Origin: Vesta saturnalis
Taxonomy: Eukaryota; Arthropoda; Insecta; Coleoptera; Lampyridae
Direction: 5' to 3'
DNA: 64,000 nt
Assembly (NCBI GenBank): GCA_036346205.1
Contig: JARFJB010000408.1
Coordinates: forward strand, 567,501 to 631,500
A program made the translations under genes and the position numbers. The notes under the pieces were generated by a model. The model was given only the letters and a program-made list of their open reading frames with translations, was not told the DNA's origin and searched no databases. Shown here one piece after another: positions 48,203 to 62,163 of the stretch (position 1 is its first letter; the number at the start of each line of letters is the position of its first letter).

Positions 48203-48427
48203 TACAGGGTGCACACAAATTATACCACCAAGAATTAAAATAAAAATCTTAATATGAAAATATTACAAAACCGTTGCAGATCGCCAAAATTTGCTTAATA
48301 GAAAAAATGTGGATCTCTAAATCTAATTTTGAATAATGTAATATTATACAAGGTGTATTGAAGATACATAGTTAATTTACATTCAAAACAATAAAACTAT
48401 AAATTCATATTTCTGGTACACCCTGTA
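48203..48427. mobile_element. Mariner MITE (~225 bp)
   Basis: It starts tatacagggtgcacacaa and ends ctggtacaccctgtata, flanked by TA. The interior is non-coding, with a further internal tatacaaggtgta at ~48350. Confidence 0.65.
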
Positions 48428-50469
48428 TAACAATTAAATAAGTCATAATATTTCTTAAAAGATCAATGTCTGCACTAATTACATGCTGAGTTACAAATTC
48501 ATAGATTTTCAAGAGTAGAAACGAAATTCACAATAAAACTATACACCTTTGCGCTTAAAATAATGAATGTAGGTTATGTACCGATGTTACGAAGACTCTG
48601 TAGCGTGCTTGAATTCAACCACCTTTTGTATAAAACATTTTTTTCTACTGTGCACAGTTTAGTCGCAAATTCGCTTTGCCGTACTAATGTCACACCCGGT
48701 ATGTTCAATCTTTTATTAAACAAGCATATCTGTAAAATAAATATAAAAAATAAAAATACCAGTGGTAAACAAAGAGAAGCCAGTGGTGAGCACTCCAATT
48801 TTGAAAACTACTGTTAGAAATCAAATGATAGAGGTTAAACACCAGAAGAATAAATTTTATTGACACTCAGTACCTCCCATGTTATAGACAAGAAAGATAA
48901 ATAAAATTACTTAAGGGAACAGGCATTTTATTGACATTCAATACGGCTGAAGTAGTGTCGCTCTCTAACAGTTTGATATGATTGCACAGTTTGTGGAATC
49001 TGATTAAGATTTACACATATAAACTTAACTCTATTACAATATCGAAACCCAAAATGGGGTGTCACAAACAGGCGAAACCTCCCTCACGTTTATTAATGGT
49101 TAACAGGTGCCTAGTTTCGACATATCTGTTATTTCGCACCTTAAAAATACATCATACTAAACAATTAAAAAATATAACAGTTTAAAAAAATGTTACTACA
49201 TCCAGAAGGGTTAAAGCAATAAGTAAAAGTGACCAAATTCTTCTGACTTTAATTACTGAGTGTTGTGCAAATACGAAAATGATACGTTCCTTCTTACAGT
49301 GTTTCCATCGATGGAACTGAACGAAAAACGAAATAAAATTATGAGGACCTTGCACAGGTAGTCATAAACTGAAAATATTTGAGACGCAAACAAGAGCGAT
49401 GTTAAAAAATTCTAAGTGCGCGCTGAATATGTACAAGTATAAAATCTCAAGTGACTCCTTTAATTAAATTCAACGTCCTGTGTGGACATCATGCACTTGA
49501 AAATTTCAACTTTTTAAAATTTATTAATATTTAATCGTGAATGTTAATTAAAATGTTGGCCTTTTCGAATCTTTATATTTATAGAAGATATAGAACTTCT
49601 CATTTTTTAGCGTTTTAAGTATTATTGATTCCATCACATCACTTCCTTGGTTAGGTTATTGATTTTCACTTTGTGCCGACATCTTCAAGGTCCTCATAAT
49701 TTAATTGCTGTATGTTAGCTTCTATAGATGAAACAGCTGACTGATATAAAAAACGTCCCTGTTTCATACTTTCATAACACTCTTTACGTAATTCCTGATG
49801 GAAAAGGAGTTTCTTTTAAATTTCATTCTGTTACATACTGATTTTGTAGCCAACAGTACGCTCTTAGTAGCATTTTAAGTTTTTATTAGCACTACATTTC
49901 ATCACTTATAAATTTATCTTTAACTGACTCTATTAGTTTTTCATAATTACGTTTGGTTTCATCGATGGTACATCCGATAGATTGAAGGAACAACTCCGTT
50001 GCCATTTTCATTTGGTTCTTGTTACGTCATTCCTTTTGGCTGTAGGAGCTTATAATTTTTTTAAACTTTAAAATTTTTTAATTTTTTAAACTGTTTTGAG
50101 TATCTACTAAAACATATTTTACATCCGGAAAAGTATAAACGTTCTCAATCTTTCTCAAAAATTTTTCGGTCACTAGACTTGCTTTTGCAGTTGTTACATC
50201 TTCAACAAAGGCTTTCTTGGTATCTCCTCTTGTCTTGTTCATTATAAACAATGAAGCTGGCCGCTTCGATCTCTCTACTAAAAGTTTGAGAAAACGTTGT
50301 TTCATGTTCTTCTTCCTCAATAGTCCATAAGTACCAGGCGCATCTTGACCTCAACAAGACGTCACGATTAATAGTACAATCCAACCTGCAGCCAAAAAAG
50401 CAGACATTACCTTAAACTGTTCTTTACTATTCTTTAGCTCACCTTGTATAAATCCCCAAGCGTTAAGAA
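48428..50469 (-). other. Unrecognised; coding-like fragments on minus strand
   Basis: Between ~50390 and 49640 the minus strand has several consecutive frames with protein-like composition (RDVLLRSRCAWYLWTIEEEE; TEKFLRKIENVYTFPDVKYV; NYEKLIESVKDKFISDEM; SSIEANIQQLNYEDLEDV) separated by shifts. I do not recognise the family. A decayed transposon gene or a retro-pseudogene of a host gene would look like this. The rest of the interval shows nothing. Confidence 0.35.
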
Positions 50470-52180
50470 CCAGAATAATGGACATGGATCAGAATAAAGA
50501 CAACAAAAAGCCTTGGTTCCGACAAGAAATCAAAATAAAATGCAAAGAAAAACGAAAAGCGTATCTGAGCTACAGATCACAACAAACACCGTAGATTTAC
50601 AGTAACTACAAAAAAATGAGGAACCAAACTAAAGCACCAGTAAAGAAAACAGAGGACGAATACTGGAAAGTTTTCTCTTCAAGAATGGAAGCCGACTTCT
50701 ATGGACTGCAACAGCTAATCTGGAGATTCATTAGAACTCAGAGAAAGGGAACACGTGAGCTAACAGAAACAAACAGAATGGACGTTAATACCTGGACTAA
50801 TTATCTCACTTAATTTTTTACGCCCAGTGAAGATCGAATCCAACCAGAGACCCCAGAGATAATTACCGAAAGTATAATCGTTCACCAAAGAAGCAATCAA
50901 AGAAGCGTTAGGCAAACTGAAAAACCGAAAGTCTCCAGGTCCGGATAAAATCCCAAACGAACTGTTAAAGTATGGTGGAAATGTACTCAATGAACAACAA
51001 ATAATTCTTATACGTCACACAATACCTAACAGCGTACTAGCACCATGATACTGATGGTTAAGAAGGGCGATAAAAGAATACCCAAAAATTTCAGAGGAAT
51101 AAACCTACATAGCACTGCTCTGAAATTGACCACAAAAATCATAACCAACAAGACTACTAACGATATCGAACCAGCGGATGAACAACAAGGCTTCAGATCG
51201 GGAAGATCCTGTAATGATGCGTTTTTTGTCGTCAGGCAAATCATGAAAAAATCACTGGAATATAACGTCCCAGCTTACTGATATTTTATAGACTTACAAA
51301 AGGCATTTGACCGTATAGCACTAAAAGACGCAATTCACCTCTTATACAAGAGAAGCGTACCCTCAGATCTTATTAAAACAATTGAAAACATATATAGCAG
51401 AAACAATACCCCGGCCAGAATTAACCTGTCGAGAGAGGCATACAGAGTGAAGATGATTTGCAGAGACCTCTGTATCAATTCAATCTAACAGCAATACAAT
51501 TTATTATGATAATATCAATAGAAAAAACAAAAAGCATAGTAATCTATAAAAATCCAGCAAGATGTAAACTTGAAGTGAATGGCAAAATAATTCAACAAGA
51601 ACGAAATTTTAATTACTTAGGAATACGAATGCATAGCTATGGAAACACAGAAGTGTAAATTATCCAATAGATAAGAAAAGTCAACAGAATAGATGGATTT
51701 CTTAAACAAACAATCTAGCACAACAAAGATCTACGAACAGACAGGCATAAATGCCATGATCTATAAGGCGGCAGTTACGCCGGTTATGATCGATACTACA
51801 GAGACAGGGACTCGATACCAAGAAAACAAGAAGATTAATGGAAACGCGGGGAATGAAGATAGTGAGACATATTTCAGGAAAAAGATTATGGGACAGACAA
51901 CGCAGCAGAGACCATAGGCAAAGGTGCAACATAGAGAACATAAACTACTGGATATTGACCAGGAAAAAGGACTGGAATAGCCAAATGGACATAATGAGGG
52001 AGCACAGAATTGTAAGGATAGTACGAGATATATCACCAAACGGCCGAAGAACTACAGGAAGACCAAGAAAAAGATAGAGTGACAACCTGGATATCCAACG
52101 AAAAGGCATCCGAAGATGGACCACTCGTAAGCCTCTTAAGAAAGTAGGAAGTAGAAGAAGAAGACGAAGAGGATAAAGTG
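50470..52180 (+). pseudogene. Non-LTR retrotransposon (LINE) ORF2, RT motif C deleted
   Basis: Plus-strand pieces in family order: PWFRQEIKIKCKEKRKAYL (50510), TEDEYWKVFSSRMEAD, then RT motifs FRGINLHSTALKLTTKIITN (~51090), EQQGFRSGRSCNDAFFV (~51180) and catalytic motif A FIDLQKAFDRIALKD (~51285). After REAYRVK (~51450) the sequence jumps to LYQFNLTAIQF and KTKSIVIYKNPARCKLEVNG, so about 100 residues with the RQGDPLSP-type motif and the YADD box are missing. The C-terminus (NINYWILTRKKDWNSQMD, then NGRRTTGRPRKR) ends near 52080. The 3' tail is gaagaagaagacgaagag. Many stops are present. The endonuclease domain is absent (5' truncation). Confidence 0.87.
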
Positions 52181-52184
52181 AAAA

Positions 52185-53421
52185 TCAACTCTAATCTGCA
52201 TTAAAGACAAACTGAGGATTTCTAAAATATAAAAATAACCTTCATCCTTTACGTAACATACAACGTCATTGAACGAACTTCTTGTTCCTGCTCCTGTGGC
52301 GTCAGTTTGTGAGTGTGTTAGGGCTTCGCTAGTTCTATTCTTTCACTTCACTGTGCCGAGATAAAAACAGCTTACACCATTTTTCATCAGAAGCTTTTTT
52401 TCACCGTTGAAAATACTGTATGCCGTGTTGACGAAAACCCTTGTTTAGCAAGGTACATAATCCACATCGTAATCTCCAAATCTGTTCGTAGAACTCGTTC
52501 TAGTCACATTTTCCTTCTCTCTTGACTTGTATTAGATCATTTTCTGATTAAAATAGCCCGAGAAGGAAAATATCTTGTGTATGTATGCCCGATATGAGTA
52601 TTACATTGAATTAGATAAACATTTGATTCCTCAATGCATACCTACCCGGGAATTTAACATTTCTTGCTGGGAACAATTTTCGACACGCCATTTCTCACTG
52701 TTTCAATGATTCTAGTTAGCTTATCCTCAATTTGGTGGAAGAAAGCCCTTATAGGATTATATTTGTCCATCCAGGTTCTGAATTTGATCTATGGTAAATA
52801 AACGATGTAATGAAGAAGTTTTGTGAGGGTGTCCAATGCTGAAATCAGTTTTCCACAGATGGACACGCACTGTCCACTACAATCTATGCTAAACCAAGGT
52901 CGACACCCCACAGAAATCGTCTTAAATTCTATATTTTGGAAATACGAAATACTAAATATGAAATTTTCCATATAGAAGTCAGCAATTGTGCTCTTTCACG
53001 AATATTCGGCCATGATGATCTTTTGAAGCAGCTGTAACAAGCTAACAACTAGACTTCATCTAATGCCATCATATCACCATTAGTATGTCTGTTTAAATAT
53101 ATTGACGGGAAATTCAAACAAAAAGTAGAGAAAACATTGATTTTGTGAACATTGTTTCATCGCCCGTTTCCATTACTGGCCGAGTATCCATTGTTAGGTG
53201 CGTTAGCCTAACAATTCCTAATATGAACAGCTATGTCTGTATTTCTATTTTAATTTCATCATAAGATCGTTATCAACGCAATTTTTACTGTCAAATTAAC
53301 TATAAGTATGAAATTATTTTTCTCAAATTTTCAAAATGGGGAGCAAACATTAACGAACGACAACAACCTGTGTTTATTTTGTTGGATTTCATATAGTTTG
53401 TTGCAGTTATTAAGATCTAAT
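52185..53421 (-). other. Unrecognised; one cysteine-containing frame on minus strand
   Basis: The minus strand at 52990-52650 reads FKTISVGCRPWFSIDCSGQC and FFHQIEDKLTRIIETVRNGV in neighbouring frames, which has coding character but no domain I recognise. It may be continuous with the coding-like fragments left of the LINE, which would then have split it. The rest of the interval shows nothing. Confidence 0.3.
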
Positions 53422-54955
53422 CAGTGCCGTATTAACCATTAAGCTAATTATAGCCTTGGGCGTCTTACACAAAAAAGGCGCCAAGTGGTATATAGCATAT
53501 AATATGTAACTATTAATTTTTGTTTAAATTTCAAGGTACCTAGGCTTTTCATAACGGTCACATTGTACCTAGTGCGAAATAATAATACGACAAACGCGTA
53601 GGATGCTGTACACGTTGGTGTAGTCGTTCAGCGCCGCCGACCACCGCAGCTCGGTCGCTCACGTAGCACGTAACTAACTCATTGAATCTGCGTAATTGAT
53701 TTAATTTTTATACTAGTCTACACAAGTCAAGTCAATAAAAAAGGCAGAAAAAGAGAAGAAGCTTAAAATGGAAGATTAATTAAAAAAAGTGCCTAAGCTA
53801 GATTCCTTTTTCAAAAACAAAAGCATTTCGAGTATTTTGACAAAGGAACAAGTTTTGACAATATCTACTGTTACAGATAATAGGCAATATAGGTATTTTA
53901 TAAATAGTTACCCACTTGCAGTAATGAAAATAATGAAATAAATGGTTATCCTTTATTTTATATTTTATATTGTACTTAATCACTCAAAAAAAACATTTAA
54001 TGATCAAGCTGATCAATGTTATTGTTGGTAATTAATTAAATAATTAATTAAATTAGCTCATTCCTGCTTGTTGTTGTTGTGTATTTGTATTTTTTTAGAA
54101 CCAGCAGACGTGAAAATGGACAAGACGGGCGCGAGTGTAGAGGTTTCAATCGAGGCAACCACTAGTAGTAATAATGATGATGGTCCCATATCAAGTAAAG
54201 TAGCTGGTTGCAGTGAAATATAATCAATGGTCGAAGATCCCGCTTGTTGAAATATAAACGAAAACCTCATTAATCAGTTAATTAAAAATCTTTTGAAACA
54301 AGATATAACGACATTTGATTTTTATAAATCTAAAAGAAGCGTTGGAGGTCCAAATCGTTATGCTTTCAGACAACTATTCTTTAGAAGACTCCATAACGGT
54401 GAGTTAATAAGCCGTCAATGGTTTTTATATTCCCAAAAAACGGGTTTGTATTGCAAACTATTTAGTAACAATAATAAACTGTCATTTGTAACCGGGTTTA
54501 GTGACTGGAAAAACACCAGTAGAATTATTGCTCACGAGACATCCCCTAAACATTGCAAATCTGCGCATACTTACCTAGTGAGGTCCTCAGTATTGGGAAA
54601 AATTGACATGGAGCTTCATAAACAATACCTGATAGAAAAAGAGTATTGGGTTAATGTTTTAAAACGTGTAGGTGCAGTCATAAAATATTTGTCATTTAGA
54701 GGTTTTGCATTTAGAGTACTTCCGAATTATTTGGGGCTATAAATACCGGTAACGATTTGGGTGAACTGGACTTAATAGCGGAGTTCGGCCCATTTATAAA
54801 AAGTCACATTCAAAACAAAGGTAATCAGGGCAGAGGTAACGTATCGTATTTATCTTCAACAGTTTGCGATGATTTATTAAGATGATGACTTTAAAAGTAA
54901 GCGAAAAAATGTCGTCTGAAATTCGCAGCACACGTGTCGAATGTGTCAGCGAACA

Positions 54956-57900
54956 CAGGCGTCAGGAGGCCAAAGGCGCCGAAGGCGCCTTAAACATGTA
55001 TATAAATTCAAAATTCGTTATAGGTTGCGATTAAAATAATTCAATATCGCCTTATTTTATTATAACTTATTTATGATCTCAGTAATTATTCTTGTTCTAA
55101 CATGAATAGTTCGTATAGTCGTGTTAATATCATGTATACAGTGAACTCTTCATATTAAATCGCCGATTGATATATAGCCGCGGGGGCGGGAGCGCGCGGG
55201 CTACGCGGCGGCGGAAATTTGTCCACGCACGAATTTACAAAATGAAGCGCAAGCGTTCTAACTCGTTTAGTCTTGTTAAAACATGCATTACTTGAAATCG
55301 TCTATGATTGAACAAACATATTATTTGCTTCATTCTCCTTCAGCAAGCAGTACTGCACTAGTGTAGAATTTATGTACCTTGTATTTTTAAAATATTTGTA
55401 AGTAAATGTGAATTTAAGAATATCAAGAACATTAAAGATTAAAGGTAAGCTATGTTGCATTTAAAATAAACATACATACATAACAATACGCATTTCCCAA
55501 TAGGGGTAGCGATCATGTTTGCAAAATCTAGAAAAAAAAGTAATAAAAGCGAAATTATTCGAAAATGTTACTTCATACTTTCCTGTAATTAAAGCAAAAC
55601 TAAAGCAAATAACGCAAACAAGACTTTTGGTAATAGAATAATTACATTTATAATTTATTGAATATTTTTATTTAGATGTCTCAAGAAAGAAAGAAAAAGA
55701 AACTCTCCGGGCATCAAAATTTAATTAATAAAAAAAGACGCCAAGAAGAACAAGAGAAAAATGCTTCAAGATTAACACAACAGATGACTGGCATCATATA
55801 GCAATGTACCTGAACCGCCATGAAAAAACTTCCACTCACTTTACTAACTACAAAAAATGGACATAGTTGCTTCTATCGTTTAAAAATAAAACTACTGTTG
55901 ATTATTTACAGCAAACAATATTAGACATTGAAAGTAAACGATGGTATGAAGTAATAAAGCGAATAATTTATGTAATTCAATTTTTATGTAAACAAAATTT
56001 AGCACTTCGAGGCAAAAGCAATAATCTTTACAATCGCAACAATGGTAATTTTTTAAAATGTATTGAAATGCTAGAAAATTTGATCCTATTATATCGGAAC
56101 ACACATGACGTATAAATAGCGATTCTGAATTTCACAAAATGCCAACATATCTAGGAGACAAAATCCAAAATGAAATACTGTCATTAATGGCTTTTAATAT
56201 TAAAAATCATATTATAAATTTATGTCGACAAAATAAATATTTTTCAATAATATTAGATTGCACTCCGGATGTTTCTCATATTGAGCAAATAAGTGTAATA
56301 ATTCGATTCTTTCATTTCAATTTAGCATTAGGATCGACTGAAATATATGAATATTTTTTAGCATTTTATCCAATTTTAGATGTTACAGGGGCTGCATTAA
56401 CAACATTTCTTATTGATCTATTAAAAACATTAAATTTAGACATAAATAATATAAGAGGCCAAGGCTATGATAATGGCTCTAACATGCGCGGCAAAAATAG
56501 TGGCCTACAAAAAGAATTTTAGATTTGAACCCGCGAGCTTTTTATATTCCTTGTGCGAATCACAGCCTGAATCTAATTGTAAATGATGCCGCTAATATCA
56601 ATCATGAAACAATAAATTTTTTTAATATAATACAAGAATTATACAAATTTTTCTCAGCGTCTACTAATCGATGGAATATCTTAATCAAGCATGTTACTAA
56701 TTTAATTTTAAAGCCCTTATCCGAAACACGCTGGTCAAGTAGAATTGATGCCATAAAGCCTCTCTATAAATATTTACCAGAAGTTTTTGATGCATTATTT
56801 GAAATTTGCAATGACCACACAAGAGTCGGCGAACAATCTAAATACCAAGCAAAATGTCTGGGAGAAAAAATTTCTACATTTACATTTATTTGCTCCGTTA
56901 AAGTGTGTTATGATATTTTAAATCAAGTAAATTTTGTGAGTAAAATACTTCAATCTCAAACTACAAACTTGCAACTTGCTTTGGATGCATTAAACAAACT
57001 AAATACATTTTTAACTAATTATCGATCTGATGCTAGTTTTGCAGAAATTGTTGAAAGTTCCAAATTAATTGCAGAAAAGTTTGACATAGAAACTGAATTT
57101 CGTAGTGCGAGGCCATTACGATCTACTCAATTTGATTATGAACATGGAGATCAACCTATAGTAAATCCTGAAAATTCATTCAAAGTAAATTTTTATTTCT
57201 GTATAATAGATCAAACTTTAATTTCGTTACAAGACAGATTTTTTTTATTAAAAGAACATATGGATTCATTCCAATTTTTATATTCATTAGATAATTTACA
57301 AAATAAAGAATACCTATTATCTTGCCGCAAAAAATTACAAGCGAAATTAACTCATGAAAATCAGTCCGATATTGACGCAGATGATTTATGTGAAGAAATT
57401 TTACAATGTCAAGTATTTATTACGAATTCAAAAAAAGATATATCCCAAATAATTCAGTATATTTATTCAAATGATTTAGTAGGAATTTTTCCAAATTTTA
57501 CTGTAGCACTCCGTATTCTTTTATCATTACCTGTGTCAGTTGCGTTCGCGGAGCGGTCTTTTTCGAAATTAAAAATCATAAAGAGTTATTTACGCTTCAC
57601 AATGGCGCAAAATAGATTATCAGATCTCGCAATAATTTCAATTGAGTCTGACATACTGGATAAACTTGATATTCATGATATTATCCAAACTTTTTCTTTA
57701 CTAAAAGCTAGGAAAGTAAAATTTATTTAATGACTTATTTACATTGTTTGTATTTAATTTACCGTATAATATGTATTATGTTTATATTATAAATATTATA
57801 TTTTTTATTTATTATTGTTTACACAGTTTACACAGTTTACACAGACTATTTCAATCTTTGTGTGTTTTTATTTCAATGCGTTAAGAATATAACAAAAACA

Positions 57901-58166
57901 GTCATTTAAATGTCCCTAAACATAAGCCTAAAAATTATAGTGTTTCAAATTAATTATTCATTATTTTTTTATTCATGTCGTATTACTTAAAAATGCTACT
58001 AGAGAATTAAAAATTAAAGTGTCCGAACCTATAGTTGCTGGGGCTCTTATCACCTAGGCATGCAAAATATTTATAATATTAGTTTTTTATACAAATGTTT
58101 TTAATTAATGGGGCGCCATCAAAAATTTTGACACAGGCGCCGCATGCTCGTGGCGCGCCCCTGACT
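54956..58166 (+). mobile_element. Inner hAT element inserted in the outer one
   Basis: Left edge caggcgtcaggaggccaaag, right edge (complement) caggggcgcgccacgagcat, both with nearby aggcgcc motifs. The outer protein resumes within ~25 bp of the right edge. No clean 8-bp target duplication is visible, so the edges are accurate only to a few tens of bases. A GC-rich patch at 55177-55215 (gccgcgggggcgggagcgcg) lies upstream of the gene and may be its promoter region. Confidence 0.75.
55677..57730 (+). pseudogene. Inner hAT transposase, nearly intact catalytic half
   Basis: The N-terminal piece MSQERKKKKLSGHQNLINKK (55677) ends at a stop near 55800. The zinc-finger region appears shortened. The frame 55867-56115 carries SKRWYEVIKRIIYVIQFLCK. 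The frame 56139-56522 holds the DUF4371 core YFSIILDCTPDVSHIEQISV and RGQGYDNGSNMRGKNSGLQ. The frame 56525-57730 (401 codons) starts CANHSLNLIVNDAA, contains SETRWSSRIDAIKPL and ends with the dimerisation motif VAFAERSFSKLKIIKSYLR and LAIISIESDIL. A single-base shift at ~56520 separates the last two frames. The rest of this half is open, so this copy died recently compared with its host element. Confidence 0.87.
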
Positions 58167-59894
58167 AAGTACCTACTATTCCATCATGCAGCACTCTACA
58201 CCAGATATTTCTCATTCTTGAATGCGGCACCTCTGTAGAGCGATCTGTAACGTTTGTAAGTAAAGTGGGCCATAAGCCTGCAAGCATGGAATTAGCCATT
58301 TTAAATATTTTAAAAGAAATATCTTTAGAAGTAACAAATTGTCGTGGACAGTCATACAACGCTACAGATATGTCTGGGCAGTATACTGGATTACAAGCTA
58401 GGATAACAGATAGAAATAATTTAGGTAACTATGTGTCATGTGCAGGTCATTCTCTAAATTTAGTTGGAACATGTGCAGCAGAATGTTGTCCTTTAGTTGC
58501 AAATTTTTGTCTGTTTCTTGAAGAAATGAACAACTTTTTACTTTTTACATAAAGGGGGAAGTTATGAAAGATTGTTTAGAAAAACACAAAACAGGAGCAA
58601 ATGCAAGGTAAATAGTACCCAAAAAACTATTAGTAACAAAGTGGTCTGCCACAGCTGATGCTTATACGGCTTTGAGCAATAGTTATGAAGCTTTCAACGA
58701 AGATACAGAAATTTTGATTTCTGGCTCTACACAGACTCCTACAAGCGAGCGGTATTTTGCACAAAAGCAGAACGTTAGAAACAGGCACTATGATTTCTTT
58801 CTGGAAAAACATTTGTCTAGATTAATAAAACAAGTCTGTTACGGCAAACACAGAATGTGGATATATTGACAGCGGTACAGCTTTATGATTCATTAATAAA
58901 TTTTATAGCAAACATGAGGAATGAAAAACATTTTTAACGTGTACGCATAACATGGCAAAATCATTTCAAGTTGTGATGATTATGAAGTAAGGCGACCAAA
59001 GAAAAGAAAATTGATGTCTGATGAAACACGTACAGGACAGACAATCTTCGAAGGGAAGGATGATATTAAAATAAATATGTACTATGTGGTCATTGATAGA
59101 TTAGTATCAGAATTATACAGGGTGTCCGAAAATGGCATGTACAACGTTTAACCAGAGATTCCTTGGTCAAAAATGAGGCGTCCGGGTAAACATACTAATG
59201 AGAACTTTTTTTGGTACGTAGAAAATGAAAAAATCTATATGGTGTCCAAAAAAAGATGTATTCTCTTACCCCCTGTAGATGTGACTTAATTTTTTTTGTA
59301 CTAATAGGTAATTTTGTTCACAAAATTTTTGTACTCCTTTAAAATGTTGGTTAGATGTACAGTTGGCGTCGCAAAAAATAATTTACTCAACCCTACATTT
59401 ATAATCATTGTCTGCTTACTCGGTAGGAAAGCGGGAGAAAGTAAATACAAAAATTACATGAAAATGTTTTAGTTTCAATAAAAATTTAAATTTTCAATAA
59501 CAATTATGGATGTTTAACGCAATAAATTATTATGAGAATTGTTCAAAATGTTCTCCGTTTTTTTGAATGAATTAATTTAGCTTTTGAATACGGAAACTTT
59601 AAGCAACTACTTACAATTATTAGCAGCTAAGGTCAGTGCGCGTTTTTAGAAAGCTCTTTACAAATTTTCAATTTAGATAACGTTGGCTAGAAAAGAAATT
59701 CTTTACACATCAAGGCCTTGGACAAAAAACATATTTTGTAAATTCCTACAAGTCTGAATCAGTAATTGTAACTTAACACTAATAATGTTTTTTATTAAAA
59801 GTTGGCTATGATTAATTTGACAAGTGTAAAAGAGTTTATTACTTTAATGCCATTTAAACTGAACTCCGCTTAGCGGAGTTTATCTCGGTCTCAT

Positions 59895-60963
59895 CATGAA
59901 TTTTCTTTATTCATATACCGAACAAGCAGATATGTTGTTAGTTTATGGGTTTTGTGAATGTTATGGACGCGAGAGTGTTAGAGTTTGCAGGGAAAGGTTT
60001 CCTAACCGTATAGTGCCGCATCACCAAACCTTTTAAAACATTATTAGACGTCTTCGTGAGAATGGTAGTTTAAATTCACGAACTTTTGATTGTGGACGTT
60101 AGCGTACTACAAGAACAGTAGACATGGAGGAACAAATTTTAGACAGAGTTGAGGAAAGCTCAAAAGTAAGTACTAGACACCTGGGGATGGAATTAGCGGT
60201 TCTAAAATCAGTTGTTAATGAGGTTTTAAAAGAACAACTTATTCATCCATACCATGTTCAAAAAATTCAGGACTTATTACCTATTGATACAGAATCTCGC
60301 TTAACGTTTTGAAATTTTCTTGAAAATCAGATATCGGAACCTTCAAATTTCCATAGTAGAATTTTATTTACCGACGAAGTTACGTTTACAAGATCCGGTG
60401 TAACTAACTTACATAATGAACATGTTTACTCTGATGAAAATCCCGTGCAACAAAAGTTACTAATTACCACCATGAATTTAAATTTAATATATTGACAGGA
60501 CTTATTGACGAATTCCTTATAGACCCAGTTATTATACCAAATAACTTAAATGGAAATAATTATTAAATTTTTTTGCAAGAAAAATTACCTGCTAGAGAAT
60601 TTGACATTACAACGACAGAATATGTAGTTTATGCATGACGGTGCTCCGCCACATTTTTCGTTATAAGTGCGTCAATATTTAAATACGATTTATACAAATC
60701 GATGGGTAGGAAGAGGTAATCATGCTCCTGTAAAATGGCCAGAAAGATCACCGGATCTAACACTGTGATTTTTCTATGGGGTGCCTTGAAAACAAAAATT
60801 TACTACATTCCTATTGAAAGCGAGGAAGATTTATACCGCAGAATTTTAAATGTTGCCAACAACCCTTCGGAATCCCGCTACACTACGAAGAGTACAATTT
60901 CGACGTAGAATTAACGATTGTGTACAACAAAATAGTGGCCATTATGAACATTTGTTGTAACAG
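59895..60963 (+). pseudogene. mariner-like transposase inside the hAT nest, decayed
   Basis: Plus-strand order: ADMLLVYGFCECYGRESVRV (59930), RRLRENGSLNS, HTH continuation VEESSKVSTRHLGMELAVLK, IHPYHVQKIQDLLPIDTESR (60240), first catalytic Asp in ILFTDEVTFTRSG (60360), second in FMHDGAPPHFSL (60630), NRWVGRGNHAPVKWPERSPDL (60700-60760) and C-terminus INDCVQQNSGHYEHLL ending at 60960. Several stops and shifts (e.g. near 60310, 60500, 60770) inactivate it. Confidence 0.82.
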
Positions 60964-61324
60964 TAGGTAATGAATCGTTCATTATTTCCATTAGTTGTCT
61001 ACATCATAACCGACTTTTAATAAAAACATTATTAAGGTTAAGTTACATTCAGACTTGTAGGAATTTAGAAAATATTTTTTTTTGGATAAACCGTTTTCCC
61101 AACTAAAAATTTGTAAGAGGTTTAACGCAATAAATTATTATGATAATTGTTCAAAATGTTCTTCGTTTTTCTGAATGAATTAATTTAGCTTTTACTTAAA
61201 TAAATACGGTTTTAATCAAATTTTACTTTTAAAACATTAATTTCCACGATTAAAAATCTGGACCGTCACGAATTGTTTTTTGGCAACGGCCTTGATCTGT
61301 AAAACATTTATTTTGTAGCCAACG

Positions 61325-62163
61325 TTATCTAAATTGAAAATTTGTAAAGAACTTTGTAAAAACGTGCACTGACCATAAGAAGAAAAGACACGAATGGCGA
61401 AATTAAGTTTAAAAGTAGCACTAACTACTAATAATTGTAAGTAGCTACTTACAGCTTCCGTAGTGAAAAGGTTACCTAATTCATTCAAAAAAACGGAGAA
61501 CATTTTGAACAATTATCATAATAATTTATTGCGTTAAACATCCATAATTGAGATTGAAAATTTAAATTTTTATTGAAACTAAAACACTTTCATGTAATTT
61601 GTGTATTTACCTTCTCCCGCTTTCCTTCCGAGTAAGCAGATTATTTTCTTCGGACGAAACTGTACATCTGACCAACGTTTTAGAGGAGTACAAAAAGTTC
61701 GTACTCCTATCAGTACAAAAAAGTCATATCTACAGTGGGTAAGAAAATACAACTCTGTTTTCCAAATTTAGTTAAAATCGGTTGAAGCGTTTAGAAATTA
61801 TTTCGAAAAAACGAAATTATTTTAAAAACTTTGACGCTCTCTAGCGGTAAAACGAAGCAACTTCGGATATAGCTATGTTTACCCGGATCGCCTTATTTTT
61901 GACCAAGGAATCTGTGGTTAAACGTTGTTCACGCCATTTCCGGACACCCTGTATAATTCTGATACTAATATATCAATGACCACATAGTACGTATTTATTT
62001 TACTATCATCTTTCCCTTCGAAGATTGCCTCTCCTGCACCTGTTTCATCACACATCAATTTTCTTTTCTTTGGTCGCCTTACTTCATAATTATCACAACT
62101 TGAAATGATTTAGCCATGTTATTCATACAAGTTAAAAGTTTTTTTTATTCCTCGTGTTTGCTA
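61325..62163 (-). repeat. Inverted duplicate of 58903-59690
   Basis: The complement of this segment follows 58903-59690 across the hAT/mariner junction, including agcaaacatgaggaatgaaa, ggcgaccaaagaaaagaaaa, the junction tatacagggtgtccg and mariner sequence to aacgttggct. It is broken by a ~100-bp insertion near 61770-61870 relative to the left copy. A second mariner C-terminus (KNGEHFEQLS) is readable at 61486-61521. Confidence 0.8.
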
